Assembly (NCBI RefSeq): GCF_015235415.1
Contig: NZ_JADGLL010000013.1
Coordinates: forward strand, 1-64,000
Direction: 5' to 3'
DNA: 64,000 nucleotides
Source of the DNA: Microbacterium paludicola
GTDB lineage: Bacteria > Actinomycetota > Actinomycetes > Actinomycetales > Microbacteriaceae
Shown here: in pieces, positions 9,081-17,700 of the stretch
How the letters are laid out: each line of letters starts with the position of its first letter
Numbering within the stretch: position 1 is the first letter of the stretch
Program-made: the position numbers and the translations under genes
Notes under the pieces: generated by a model
What the model saw: the letters and a program-made list of their open reading frames with translations, nothing else
What the model was told of the DNA's origin: nothing
Database searches by the model: none

Positions 9081-9638
9081 TCAGGCCGTGCGGTCCTCCG
9101 CCAGCGCGCCGACGTACTTGTAGCGTGCCGCGACGAACGCCCCGTTCCGGAAGACCTGGAGCAGTTCGAGGTCGAGCCTGCGGGGGAGGATCTGGCGTCC
9201 CGCGCCGAGGGTGACCGGCGCGATGCTCACGATCACCTCGTCGAGCAGCCCGGCGTCCGCGAACTGCCCCGCGAGCTCTCCGCCTCCCACGACCCAGAGG
9301 TCCTTGCCGCCCGCTGCCGCGACCATCTGGGCGTGGACGTCAGCCACATCCCCCGAGGCGAAGCGCACATCCGTGCCCTGCGTCGGCGGCTCCGGCAGGT
9401 CCCGGGTCGTCATCACCCAGGTCGGCATCGCGTAGGCCCAGCCTTCGGGGTCATGGCGCAGCACCCACTCGTACGTCGTCGAGCCCATCACGATTGCGCC
9501 GATCCCCGCGATGAAGTCGTCGTAGTTGAGGGCGCCCTTCTCATCCAGGGGCTGCCGCAGCAGCCAGGCGAGCGAGTCGTCCGGGTCGGCGATGAACCCG
9601 TCCAGCGTCGTCGCCGTGTAGTACGTGAGCTTCGTCAT
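9081..9638 (-). CDS. dihydrofolate reductase family protein (RibD C-terminal-like)
   Basis: A 185-residue NADPH-dependent reductase-like protein. MTKLTYYTATTLDGFIAD opens the fold, IVMGSTTYEWVL and LWVVGGGELAGQFADAGLLDE are the cofactor-binding segments of the RibD-C/YyaP group. It is too diverged to be FolA. The start at MTKL follows family alignments; an in-frame ATG at 9668 has a better GGAG site and would add 10 residues. Function beyond a likely pyridine-nucleotide reductase is unknown. Confidence 0.8.
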   Translation of the reverse strand: MTKLTYYTATTLDGFIADPDDSLAWLLRQPLDEKGALNYDDFIAGIGAIVMGSTTYEWVLRHDPEGWAYAMPTWVMTTRDLPEPPTQGTDVRFASGDVADVHAQMVAAAGGKDLWVVGGGELAGQFADAGLLDEVIVSIAPVTLGAGRQILPRRLDLELLQVFRNGAFVAARYKYVGALAEDRTA

Positions 9639-9702
9639 GGCGCCAAGTGTCGCGCGGGGGTCCGACATCGCTCTCCGGCGCTCGCTCGGCAGCCGGTGCG
9701 GA

Positions 9703-11568
9703 TCAGACGAGCAGCTGGTGGCGGGCGAGGTCGCGGTAGAGGGGGACGCTCTCCACGAGCTCGGAGTGCGTGCCTTGCCCGACGACCTCCCCCTTGTCGA
9801 GCACGACGATCCGGTCGCTGTCGATCACGGTCGAGAGGCGGTGCGCGATCACGAGCAGCGTGCGGCCGTGGGCGACGGCGTCGATCGCGTCGCGCATCAG
9901 CTGCTCGTTGAGGCCGTCGAGCGAGGAGGTCGACTCGTCGAGCAGCAGGATCGGCGGCGCCGCCAGCAGGGCGCGCGCGATCGCGAGGCGCTGACGCTCG
10001 CCGCCCGAGAGCATCACACCGTCCTCGCCGACCGGGGTGTCGATCCCCGCGGGGGAGCGGTCGATCACCGACCCGAGGTTCACGGCGCGCAGCACGCGCT
10101 CGCAGTCGGCGTCGGTCGCGTCGGGCGAGGCGAGGCGCAGGTTGTCGGCGATCGTGCCGGCGAGCGTCGGCGCATCCTGCTCGACATAGCCGAAGCGCGC
10201 CCGCAGCTCGTCGCGAGACAGCTCGCGGACATCCTGCCCGTCGAGCTCGATCCTGCCCGAGGTCGGGTCGTAGAACCGCTCGAGCAGCGCCAGGATCGTC
10301 GACTTGCCCGCCCCGCTCGGGCCGACGAGCGCGACGCGCGCCCCGCGCGGCACCTCGAACGAGACGCCGCGCAGCACGTCGTCGGCCGACGGCTCCTCGT
10401 CGCCGAGCGGCACGTGGGCCTCGATCGCCTCGCGCGTCGCCTGCTCCCTGGCGGCGACGACGGCCTCCGGGTAGCGGAAGCGCACGTCGCGGAACGCGAT
10501 CGCCGGGGCGCCCTCCACCGGCGTGGCGGGACGCGCGGCGGCGTCCTCCGCGGTCTCGGCGGGGATGTCGAGGACCTCCTGGATGCGCCCGAGCGCGCCG
10601 AGCGCCTGGCCGACGCTCGCGATCGCCCCGAAGGCGGAGGCAAGGGGCATGACCATCAGGAACAGGAACATCACGAACGTCACGAGGCTCGAGATCTCCA
10701 CGGCACCCGAGGCGACGCGCATGCCGCCGACGCCCAGCACAACGAGCATCGACGCCTGCAGCGCGATGCCGGCGATGGGCACAACGAGCGCCGACGCCTT
10801 CGCGACCTCGACGCCCGCCTCGTAGGCCTGGGTCGCCTTCTCGCTGACGGCGCGCTCCTCGCGCTCGGTGGCACCGGCGGCGCGGATCGTCCGGACCGCG
10901 CCGATCGCGCGCTCGATGCCGCTCGTCAGCTCGCCGACGCGCGTCTGCTGCAGGCTCGTCGCGCGGCGCATCCGCCCGCTGAGGGACACGACGGCGAGGA
11001 CGCTGACCGCGAGCACACCGACGATGCTGAGCAGCAGCAGCGGGTCGATCACCAGCATCGCGATCAGCGCGCCGATGAAGAGCAGCACGTTGCCGACGCT
11101 GTCGGCGAGGCCCTGCGTGAGCACGGCGTAGAGCATCGTCGTGTCGGTGCCGACGCGGGAGACGAGGTCGCCGGTGCGGCGTCCGTCGAACTCGGCGATC
11201 GGCAGGTGCAGGATGCGCGAGATCAGCCGGCGTCTGCTCGACAGCACGACGGCGGTGCCCGTGCGCTGCAGCAGGAAGTGCTGGTACGCGCTGATCGCCG
11301 AGGAGATGACGACGAACAGCACGAGCGCCCACACAAGCAGGCCGAGCGTCTCGCCCGTCTGGACGCGCTCGATCACCTGCCCGATCAGGAGCGGCTGGAT
11401 GAGCGTCGCGACCGCCGCGAGCACGCTCAGCAGCGACACCCACACGAGCACGCGCGTGTGCTCGAAGACGAACGGCAGCAGCTGCCGGAAGGTGGCGCGG
11501 GGGCCGTCGTCCTTCGAGGGACGCGCGAACGGGCTGCGGCGGGTGCGGGGTTCTGGCACGGTGTTCAT
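9703..11568 (-). CDS. ABC exporter, fused permease and ATPase
   Basis: A 621-residue half-transporter: six membrane helices in about residues 30-330, then an ATPase domain with Walker A GPSGAGKST, signature LSGGERQRLAIARALL and Walker B ILLLDESTSS followed by the H-loop IAHRLST. Such type IV exporters act as homo- or heterodimers that expel drugs, lipids or peptides. An insertion of about 40 residues (REQATREAIEAHV) lies between the ATPase first strands and Walker A. Its ATG overlaps the stop of the preceding small HTH gene (ATGA), so it is translationally coupled to its probable regulator. Confidence 0.92.
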   Translation of the reverse strand: MNTVPEPRTRRSPFARPSKDDGPRATFRQLLPFVFEHTRVLVWVSLLSVLAAVATLIQPLLIGQVIERVQTGETLGLLVWALVLFVVISSAISAYQHFLLQRTGTAVVLSSRRRLISRILHLPIAEFDGRRTGDLVSRVGTDTTMLYAVLTQGLADSVGNVLLFIGALIAMLVIDPLLLLSIVGVLAVSVLAVVSLSGRMRRATSLQQTRVGELTSGIERAIGAVRTIRAAGATEREERAVSEKATQAYEAGVEVAKASALVVPIAGIALQASMLVVLGVGGMRVASGAVEISSLVTFVMFLFLMVMPLASAFGAIASVGQALGALGRIQEVLDIPAETAEDAAARPATPVEGAPAIAFRDVRFRYPEAVVAAREQATREAIEAHVPLGDEEPSADDVLRGVSFEVPRGARVALVGPSGAGKSTILALLERFYDPTSGRIELDGQDVRELSRDELRARFGYVEQDAPTLAGTIADNLRLASPDATDADCERVLRAVNLGSVIDRSPAGIDTPVGEDGVMLSGGERQRLAIARALLAAPPILLLDESTSSLDGLNEQLMRDAIDAVAHGRTLLVIAHRLSTVIDSDRIVVLDKGEVVGQGTHSELVESVPLYRDLARHQLLV

Positions 11569-11765
11569 TTTCGGCCGAACTTCTTGTGTGCGGCCTGTCT
11601 GCTGATCCCCAGGGCGGTCGCGATGGCCTCCCACGAGTATCCGCGCACGCGGGCGCGGCGCACCTGCGCCTCCTCCTCGCGGTTCAGCGCTCGTCGCTGC
11701 TCGGCGATGCGGAACAGCTGTGCGATGGGCTCATCCGGATCCGTCGCGTGTGCGGTCTCGACCAT
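11565..11765 (-). CDS. small helix-turn-helix protein
   Basis: A 66-residue basic protein consisting almost entirely of an HTH: EEEAQVRRARVRGYSWEAIATALGISRQAAHKKFGRK. It resembles sigma-70 region 4 or AsnC-type HTHs found in actinobacteria directly before ABC exporters. It overlaps the exporter start by 4 bases. A 16-bp palindrome two bases upstream of its start codon would allow autorepression, so it most likely controls its own operon (inference). Confidence 0.8.
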   Translation of the reverse strand: MVETAHATDPDEPIAQLFRIAEQRRALNREEEAQVRRARVRGYSWEAIATALGISRQAAHKKFGRK

Positions 11766-11767
11766 GC

Positions 11768-11783
11768 GTCAACTCTAGTTGAC
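11768..11783. promoter_or_regulatory. 16-bp inverted repeat at the HTH-exporter operon start (candidate operator)
   Basis: GTCAACT-CT-AGTTGAC is a perfect 7-2-7 repeat. It ends two bases before the start codon of the small HTH gene, so a bound protein would cover the transcription or translation start. The adjacent HTH protein is the obvious candidate ligand. Confidence 0.6.
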
Positions 11784-11805
11784 ATCCCGGCCGAGAATCC
11801 AGCAG

Positions 11806-11843
11806 CGCGCCGAGAATCCCGGGGTGCCGGGATTCTCGGCGCG
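11806..11843 (-). terminator. intrinsic terminator of the aldehyde dehydrogenase gene
   Basis: CGCGCCGAGAATCCCGG and its exact complement form a 17-bp stem with a GGTG loop, 21 bases past the aldehyde dehydrogenase stop. Two more GAGAATCC/GGATTCTC copies flank it (11792-11799 and 11848-11855), so the hairpin belongs to a small nested repeat. Confidence 0.7.
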
Positions 11844-11863
11844 GCGGTGGATTCTCGCGGCGA

Positions 11864-13420
11864 TCAGTGGGCCATCGCCGTGAGGGCCTCCTCGTCGAGG
11901 GTGGCGATCGAGTGGGTGTCCTGGAAGTCGCGGACGCCGTGGATCCCCTGCTCGCGGCCCATCCCCGACTGCTTCACGCCGCCGAAGGGGGCGCGGAGGT
12001 CGAGGCGGTTGGCGCCGTGGTCGTTGATCCAGACGTAGCCGCACTGAAGGCGCGAGCCGATGCGCTGCGCGGTCTCGGGGCTGGAGGTCCAGACCGAGCC
12101 GCCGAGGCCCGCCCACGTGTCGTTGGCGGCGGCGATCGCCTCGTCCTCGCTGTCGAACGGGATGATCGGGATCACCGGGCCGAACTGCTCCTGCGTCACG
12201 ACGCGCAGCGACGGATCCGGATCGATCACGAGCGCCGGGCGCAGGAAGTTGCCTCCCGCCAGCTCGCCGCCGGGCAGCTCGCCGTACTCGCGCACCTCGG
12301 CGCCGGCGTCCTTCGCCTCCTGGATGATCTCCTCCACGAACGCCTTTTGCGCCGGCTGGTGCAGCGGGCCCATCGTCGTCCCCTCGTCGAGGCCGTAGCC
12401 GATCACAACGTTCTGCAGCCGCGCCTCGAGGCCCGCGACCAGCTCGTCGAGGCGCGAGCGGTGCACGTACACGCGCTTGGCGTTCATGCAGATCTGGCCC
12501 GTGGTGTCGTAGATCGCGCCGAACAGTCGGTCGAGGTGCGCATCGCTCAGGTCGACGTCCTCGGCGAGCACCGCGGCGTCGTTGCCGCCGAGCTCGAGCG
12601 TGACACGGGTCAGCGTCCTCGAGGCCATCTCCATCATCCGCTTGCCGCCGTTCACGCTGCCCGTGAAGGACACCTTCGCGACATCCGGGTTCTGGATCAA
12701 GGCGGACATGTTCTCGTCCTTGCCGGTGACGATGTTCAGCACGCCGGCGGGGAGCTTCTCCGCCACGCGCTGCACGAGGCGCGCCGTCGCGAGGGGCGCC
12801 GATGCCGGCGGCTTCACCACGACGGTGTTCCCCGCGAGCAGGGCGTACGGCAGGCCGGCGCCGAGGATGGCGATCGGCCAGTTGAACGGCACGATGATCG
12901 AGACGACTCCCAGCGGCGAGTGCGCGACCTTCGTGGTCACGGGAAGGCCGGGCGCGGGCTCGAGCGTGGTGACCTCATCGACCTGGTCGGCGACGGCGAG
13001 GGCGAGGTTCCAGCGGATCTCGAACACCAGCGCGTCGATCCACGCCTCCATCCGGATCTTGCCGTTCTCCTGCGACAGGATGGCGGCGTCCGTGTCGCGG
13101 TCGTCCGCGATGCCGGCGATGGCCTCGGCCATCTTCGCGGCGCGCTCTGCGGCCGACAGTGCCGACCAGGCGGGGTAGGCGGCCTTCGCGGCCGCGACCG
13201 CATCCGCGACGTCCTGGGGCGAGGCGGAGGCCGCCTCGCCGACCACAACGCCGGGCTTGGCCGGGTCGGTGATCTTCACGACCTCGTCGGTGAAGCGCTG
13301 CTCGCCGCCGATGAACAGGCCGGTGCGGACGGCGGCCTCGGCGGCCGATCCGACCTCGGTGTCCGAGGCCTCTCCGGATGCCGCGTCGGTGCTCACGACC
13401 GCGTTCTGGGTGTCCGTCAT
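11864..13420 (-). CDS. aldehyde dehydrogenase (NAD(P)+)
   Basis: A 518-residue ALDH-superfamily enzyme oxidising an aldehyde to its acid. It shows the N-anchor VPFNWPIAI, the Gly motif FTGSVNGG, the general-base segment LELGGND and the catalytic Cys in TTGQICMN, plus PFGGVKQSGMGRE at the C-terminus. The first 35 residues are a low-complexity extension. The start follows AGAGGTGAG. It is divergent from a GntR regulator next to the Liv importer and the aromatic cluster, so a role on an aromatic aldehyde such as vanillin is attractive but unproven; a succinate-semialdehyde role is also possible. Confidence 0.88.
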   Translation of the reverse strand: MTDTQNAVVSTDAASGEASDTEVGSAAEAAVRTGLFIGGEQRFTDEVVKITDPAKPGVVVGEAASASPQDVADAVAAAKAAYPAWSALSAAERAAKMAEAIAGIADDRDTDAAILSQENGKIRMEAWIDALVFEIRWNLALAVADQVDEVTTLEPAPGLPVTTKVAHSPLGVVSIIVPFNWPIAILGAGLPYALLAGNTVVVKPPASAPLATARLVQRVAEKLPAGVLNIVTGKDENMSALIQNPDVAKVSFTGSVNGGKRMMEMASRTLTRVTLELGGNDAAVLAEDVDLSDAHLDRLFGAIYDTTGQICMNAKRVYVHRSRLDELVAGLEARLQNVVIGYGLDEGTTMGPLHQPAQKAFVEEIIQEAKDAGAEVREYGELPGGELAGGNFLRPALVIDPDPSLRVVTQEQFGPVIPIIPFDSEDEAIAAANDTWAGLGGSVWTSSPETAQRIGSRLQCGYVWINDHGANRLDLRAPFGGVKQSGMGREQGIHGVRDFQDTHSIATLDEEALTAMAH

Positions 13421-13547
13421 GGAATCACTCACCTCTCTGTGTGTGTGCCAGGGCTGTGGCCGGGGTTCTGCGCCTCGGGTCCCGGTCCGGGCGTCCCGGC
13501 CCCGTGTATGCGCGGGTATGCGACAAGTGTGCGCGACACCGCCCGCT

Positions 13548-13558
13548 TTGTACACAGG
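13548..13558. promoter_or_regulatory. TGT-N2-ACA motif between aldehyde dehydrogenase and gntR
   Basis: TTGTACACAGG contains the dyad TGT-AC-ACA, matching the TTGTATACAA-like sites bound by FCD-type GntR regulators. It lies 128 bases before the aldehyde dehydrogenase start and 79 before gntR. Similar dyads occur at 19299 and 21580. Confidence 0.4.
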
Positions 13559-13636
13559 ATCCGCGACAATCCGACACAGGTCTTGCAGAATAGGCCTCAG
13601 CCCGCCGCCCGGTGGGCCTGCCGAGAGGGGATACGC

Positions 13637-14287
13637 GTGTCGACGACGACCGAGGCGACAATCGACGTGACCCAGCAGGATCTGACGGCCCGCATCCGCG
13701 ACGCGATCCTGCGGGGCGACTTCGCGCCCCATCAGCGGCTGATCGAGGCCGACCTCAGCGACCGGTTCGAGGCGAGCCGCGCCTCGGTGCGCACCGCGCT
13801 CATGAACCTCGCGGGCGAGGGGCTCGTCGAACGCCTGCCGAACCGCGGCGCCCGGGTGAGGGCGATCAGCGTCGAGGAGGCGATCGAGATCGTCGAGGTG
13901 CGCATGGGGCTCGAGGAGCTGTGCGCACGCAAGGCGGCCCAGAACCTCTCGGACGAGGACGCGGTCGAGCTCGCCGAGCTGCGGGAGCGGATCCGGTCGG
14001 CGGCGGACGGGGGAGACCTCGTCGGCTACGCCTCCCTGAATCAGGAGATGGATCGCCGCATCCGCGACCTCAGCGGGCACGCGACCGCCACACAGCTGCT
14101 CGAGCGGCTGCTCGCCCAGTCGGCCCGCCACCAGTTCCGGCTCGCATACCACCCGGGGCGCATCAACCAGTCGGCGCCCGAGCACATCGCGATCATCGAC
14201 GCGGTGCTCGCCCGCGATCCCGACGCGGCCGCCGAGGCGACCCGCCGCCACCTACAGGGGATCGTGACGCTGCTGGCTGGTCTATAG
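13637..14287 (+). CDS. GntR-family transcriptional regulator (FCD subfamily)
   Basis: A 216-residue protein with a winged HTH (about residues 10-75: IRDAILRGDFAPHQRLIEADLSDRF then SRASVRTALMNLAGEGLVERLPNRGA) and an all-helical FCD ligand domain (about 85-210) with the RxxLE-like start EVRMGLEELCARKA and the metal/ligand His residues in the C-terminal helices. FCD GntR proteins usually repress neighbouring catabolic genes until an organic acid binds. The GTG start follows GAGAGGGG. It is divergent from the aldehyde dehydrogenase and faces the Liv operon; TGT-N2-ACA dyads upstream of the aromatic genes make it the likely cluster regulator. Confidence 0.88.
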   Translation: MSTTTEATIDVTQQDLTARIRDAILRGDFAPHQRLIEADLSDRFEASRASVRTALMNLAGEGLVERLPNRGARVRAISVEEAIEIVEVRMGLEELCARKAAQNLSDEDAVELAELRERIRSAADGGDLVGYASLNQEMDRRIRDLSGHATATQLLERLLAQSARHQFRLAYHPGRINQSAPEHIAIIDAVLARDPDAAAEATRRHLQGIVTLLAGL

Positions 14288-14297
14288 CTGGTCTATA
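14276..14297. repeat. 11-bp tandem duplication across the gntR stop codon
   Basis: GCTGGTCTATA occurs twice back to back; the stop TAG spans the junction. The sequence right after it is the dispersed repeat, so this may mark a rearrangement or insertion boundary. Confidence 0.6.
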
Positions 14298-14314
14298 GCT
14301 CGCTTCGCTCGCGA

Positions 14315-14436
14315 CTCGCACGCTCGCGCCGACGCTCCGCGCCGGACACTCGCGAGCGAGGGCGCTGTCGCAAGCTCCATCGCCGGCAGCGCTTCGCGCT
14401 GCGGGGCCGCTTCGCGGCACGCTCGCTTCGCTCGCA
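14315..14436. repeat. dispersed hairpin-rich intergenic repeat, copy A
   Basis: About 122 bases sharing near-identical blocks with 52322-52447: ACACTCGCGAGCGAGGGCGC, TCCATCGCCGGCAGCGCTTC, and CACGCTCGCTTCGCTCGCAC. It contains several short nested inverted repeats (CGCTTCGCTCG, CAGCGCTTCGCGCTG). It lies between convergent gntR and the Liv operon and encodes no protein. A diverged reverse copy is near 38925. Confidence 0.8.
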
Positions 14437-14465
14437 CAGGGGCTGCTGCGCGGCCCGCTCCGCGA

Positions 14466-14490
14466 AGGGGCTCGGTCGGACCGAGCCCCT
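14466..14490 (-). terminator. intrinsic terminator of the Liv-type operon
   Basis: AGGGGCTCGG and CCGAGCCCCT form a 10-bp stem with a TCGGA loop, 14 bases past the last gene of the leftward ABC-importer operon. Confidence 0.75.
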
Positions 14491-14503
14491 CCGCGGGTGG
14501 GGT

Positions 14504-15757
14504 TCACTCGAACGCGTCGGCGTTCGCGTAGCCCTGACCGTTGTAGCGCTGGACGACGACCGACGAGACGGCGGGCTGGCCGTCCTGCGTGGTGTCGATC
14601 GACGTGCCCTCCAGCATCAGCGGGGCGGTGAAGCCCGAAATGCCGCCGAGGGCCTCCATGAAGCTCTCGCGCGTCGGCTCCTCCATCGCCGCGAAGGCCT
14701 CCTCGAGCGTGGCGCCGACCATGTAGCTCCACATGCAGTGAGGGAAGTCGGGCGTCGTGGTGTAGTCGCCCGAGTGCTCCTCGAGCGCGGCGAGGAACGT
14801 CGTCACGTCCTCGTCCTCCGCGAACGCGGGGCTCTGCGGGGCCTTCGCGAACGACACCGAATAGAACCCGTCGTCGGGGTTCGCGCCCGCCGGGCCCAGG
14901 ATCGCACCGGGGCTGGAGGTGTTCGACGGCAGGAACCAGCTCGGCGACCAGGACAGCTCGCGCGCCTTCTCGATGGTGCTGATCGTGAGCGGCGTGATCG
15001 ACATGGCGTTGAAGAACACGTCGGCTCCGCTGGCGGCGAGCTCGGTCAGCTGCGCGTCGACCGAGGTGTCGGTCGCCTCGTAGGTGAGCTCCTCGACGAC
15101 CTCGATGTTCGCGGCTCCCTCGATGGCCTCCTTGAAGCCCTCGACGTATCCCTTGCCGTAGTCGTCGTTCTGCGACAGGATCGCGACCTTGTGCTCCTCG
15201 GTCGAGGCGGCGAGCAGCTCGCCGAACGCCGCGCCCTCGTTCTGGTAGATCGGCACGAAGCCGAGCTGCCAGGGGCTCTGCTCGCGGTCGCTGAAGAGCG
15301 GGTCGCCGGTCATGACGAGCACCTGCGGCACCTCCTCCTCGATCGCCGCGTCGCGGTAGGCGCGGTTCGTCGGCGTGCCGAGGCCCGAGGTGAACGCGAA
15401 CACGTTCGCCTGGTTCTGCTGGAAGTTGGTCAGCGCCTTCTGGGGGTCGTACGTGTCGTCGTACGCCTCGACGGTGACCTCACGGGTCTTGCCGTCGCCG
15501 AACTCGATCGGCCCCGCCTCGCCGAAGTAGGCGACGAGGCCCGCGACAGTGCAGTTTCCGGGGCCGGCGGTGCCGCCCGAGAGTGGGGTGGTGACGCCCA
15601 GCGTGATGCTGTCGTCGGTGATGCCGGGGCTCGCGGCGACCTCGCCGTCGCCCGACGGGTCGGGCCCTGCCTCGGCGCCGCGCGAACAGCCCGCGAGCGT
15701 GAGCGCGATGATCGATCCGACGGCGACGATGCCGGCGGTCTTGCTGCGCGTGTTCAT
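14504..15757 (-). CDS. livK: branched-chain amino acid-type ABC transporter substrate-binding lipoprotein
   Basis: A 417-residue type I periplasmic-binding protein (LivK/HAAT family). The signal peptide ends in the lipobox LTLAGC (Cys near 24). ITLGVTTPLSGG opens the mature domain and VAILSQNDDYGKGYVEGF is a typical family segment. HAAT-type proteins bind leucine/isoleucine/valine but also many aromatic acids and amides. It is the last gene of livG-livF-livH-livM-livK. Because the operon is embedded in an aromatic catabolism region, an aromatic acid ligand is a reasonable alternative to amino acids. Confidence 0.87.
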   Translation of the reverse strand: MNTRSKTAGIVAVGSIIALTLAGCSRGAEAGPDPSGDGEVAASPGITDDSITLGVTTPLSGGTAGPGNCTVAGLVAYFGEAGPIEFGDGKTREVTVEAYDDTYDPQKALTNFQQNQANVFAFTSGLGTPTNRAYRDAAIEEEVPQVLVMTGDPLFSDREQSPWQLGFVPIYQNEGAAFGELLAASTEEHKVAILSQNDDYGKGYVEGFKEAIEGAANIEVVEELTYEATDTSVDAQLTELAASGADVFFNAMSITPLTISTIEKARELSWSPSWFLPSNTSSPGAILGPAGANPDDGFYSVSFAKAPQSPAFAEDEDVTTFLAALEEHSGDYTTTPDFPHCMWSYMVGATLEEAFAAMEEPTRESFMEALGGISGFTAPLMLEGTSIDTTQDGQPAVSSVVVQRYNGQGYANADAFE

Positions 15758-15777
15758 GCTGACCTTCTCTCTGGTGA

Positions 15778-16818
15778 TCACTCTGTGGTGGGGGTCTGCG
15801 CGGCGCGTGCCCGATCTGCATCCGATCGCGGCGTGCCGCTGCGGCCGCGGAACAGGCGGCGGAGGACACGGGGGAGGCTCGCGATGCCGCCCGGCAGGAC
15901 GAACAGCACGAAGAGCAGGATGACGCCCTGGATGACCGCGGTCAACGTCGCGTCGATCTCGTTCGTCACATTCGGCACGAGCACGTAATACGCCCCGCCG
16001 ATGAGCGAGCCGACGATGCTCGCCGCGCCGCCGACGACCATCGACGCGAGGAGGCTGATCGAGTGGTGGAAGGCAAGCGTCTCGGGCGAGGTGTACTGCA
16101 CCACCACCATGTACAGGAACCCGCTCACCCCGCCGATCATCGCCGCGATCGTGAACGCCATGACCTTGTAGCGGTACGGCGAGATTCCCATCGACGACGC
16201 GACCGCCTCGTTCTCCTTGACGATCGCGAGTGCGCGGCCGAACTTGCCGCGCACGAGGTTGTGCACGAGCACGAAGACGACCGACGCGACGGCGAGCACG
16301 ATGTAGTACTGCCAGATGTCGTCGAGGTCGCTGCCGAACCAGTCGGGTGCCGAGCTGAACCGCGCTGACGTTCCCTGGGATCCGCCCGTCCAGTCGGCGA
16401 GGCGCTTGGCGAGCGGGACGCCGATGATCGGCAGCGCGATCGTGACCATGGCGATCGCGAGCCCGCCGAGGCGGGCCGCGGCCAGCGCGACGATGTAGCC
16501 CGCGAGCCCCGGGATCAGCACCGCGAGCACGAACACGAGGGCGACGTTCCATCCCTCGTTCACGCCGTACGCGGTGACGTACGCGCCGAGCCCGAGGAAG
16601 AAGATCTGGCCGAGGGACACCTGGCCCGCGTACCCCATGATCACGTTCAGGCCGAGCACCGCCACCGCGAAGACCCCGACGCGAGCGAGGGCCTGGTTCG
16701 TCGCCACGTCCAGGTTCCATGGCGCGAACACGAGCACAAGCGCGATCACGACGGCGACGCCGACGCGCACCCAGCGATTGCTCCAGAACATCGCGCCGCT
16801 CACCTTCTGCCGGGCCAT
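15778..16818 (-). CDS. livM: branched-chain amino acid-type ABC transporter permease (LivM)
   Basis: A 346-residue multi-helix permease. VLGLNVIMGYAGQVSLGQIFFLGLGAY is the LivM/BPD signature in shortened form near residue 55, and RALAIVKENEAVASSMGISPYRYKVMAF is the cytoplasmic loop contacting the ATPases (quoted here as RALAIVKENE and MGISPYRYKV). A hydrophilic tail of about 35 residues follows the last helix. Its ATG overlaps the stop of livH by one base (TGATG). Confidence 0.88.
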   Translation of the reverse strand: MARQKVSGAMFWSNRWVRVGVAVVIALVLVFAPWNLDVATNQALARVGVFAVAVLGLNVIMGYAGQVSLGQIFFLGLGAYVTAYGVNEGWNVALVFVLAVLIPGLAGYIVALAAARLGGLAIAMVTIALPIIGVPLAKRLADWTGGSQGTSARFSSAPDWFGSDLDDIWQYYIVLAVASVVFVLVHNLVRGKFGRALAIVKENEAVASSMGISPYRYKVMAFTIAAMIGGVSGFLYMVVVQYTSPETLAFHHSISLLASMVVGGAASIVGSLIGGAYYVLVPNVTNEIDATLTAVIQGVILLFVLFVLPGGIASLPRVLRRLFRGRSGTPRSDADRARAAQTPTTE

Positions 16819-17699
16819 CACACACGCACCACGGTCTTGCGGCCGAACAGGCCCTGCGGGCGGATCAGCAGCACAACGAACAGCAGGATGAACGGCACGG
16901 CGATCTTCAGGTCGTGTCCGATGAACGGCACGTACACAGCGCCGAGGTTCTCGAGCACGCCGATGAGCCACGCGGCGACGACGACCCCGATCGGGCTCGA
17001 CGCGCCGCCCAGGATGACCGCCGCCAGCGCGTAGACGAGCGCGCCGTCCAGCATGCCGGGCGTGAGCGAGAGCCGCGGAGCGACGAGCGCTCCCGCGACC
17101 GCGCCGAGCGCGGCGGCGAGACCCCAGCCGACCATCAGCAGGCGCCCCACCGGCAGGCCCGAGAACGACGACGAGCGCGGGTTGTCCGCGACGGCGCGCA
17201 GCGCGAGACCGATCTTCGTCTTCCGGAACAGCAGCTGCAGAAGGACCATGATCGCCGCGATGACGAGGAACGTGCCGAGGGAGCGCCAGCTGATCGCCGC
17301 GCCGAGGAACGGGAACGAGTCGCCGGGGAACAGCGAGGGGAACTGCAGGTTGTTGTACGACCAGATCATTCCGCACACGCCCGTGATGAGCGTCAGCAGG
17401 CCGACCGTCACAACGACGGCGGTGTCTGGATCGCCTCCCTCGAACCTGCGCATCAGCAGGCGCTCGACGACCGCGCCGAGCGCGAAGGAGATCACGACGG
17501 CGATCGCGATGGCGAGGATCAGCGGAACTCCCATGCCGAGGAACGCATACGACACGTAGGCGGACAGCACGGCCATGCCGCCCTGGGCGAAGTTGATCAT
17601 GCCGGTCGACTGGTTCACGAGCACGATCGCGAGCGCCAGGGCTGCGTAGATCGATCCCATGGCGAGGCCGTCGATGACGAGCTGGATGAAGGTGCCCAC
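16818..17699 (-). CDS. livH: branched-chain amino acid-type ABC transporter permease (LivH)
   Basis: A 293-residue permease with about eight membrane helices. DGLAMGSIYAALALAIVLV near the N-terminus, MINFAQGGMAVLSAYVSY, and RAVADNPRSSSFSGLPVGRL as the coupling loop match LivH. It starts at GTG one base after the livF stop and overlaps livM, so translation of the permease pair is coupled. Confidence 0.88.
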   Translation of the reverse strand: MGTFIQLVIDGLAMGSIYAALALAIVLVNQSTGMINFAQGGMAVLSAYVSYAFLGMGVPLILAIAIAVVISFALGAVVERLLMRRFEGGDPDTAVVVTVGLLTLITGVCGMIWSYNNLQFPSLFPGDSFPFLGAAISWRSLGTFLVIAAIMVLLQLLFRKTKIGLALRAVADNPRSSSFSGLPVGRLLMVGWGLAAALGAVAGALVAPRLSLTPGMLDGALVYALAAVILGGASSPIGVVVAAWLIGVLENLGAVYVPFIGHDLKIAVPFILLFVVLLIRPQGLFGRKTVVRV

Positions 17700-17700
17700 G

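Noticed and set aside
11867..13636. A long plus-strand frame running into gntR that would give an 806-residue protein
   Set aside because: Only the last 216 residues are a real GntR protein; the first part is antisense to the aldehyde dehydrogenase.
14288..14503. CRISPR-like array from repeated CGCTCGCTTCGCTCG units
   Set aside because: Units are irregular and self-complementary with no constant spacers, and no cas gene is present.
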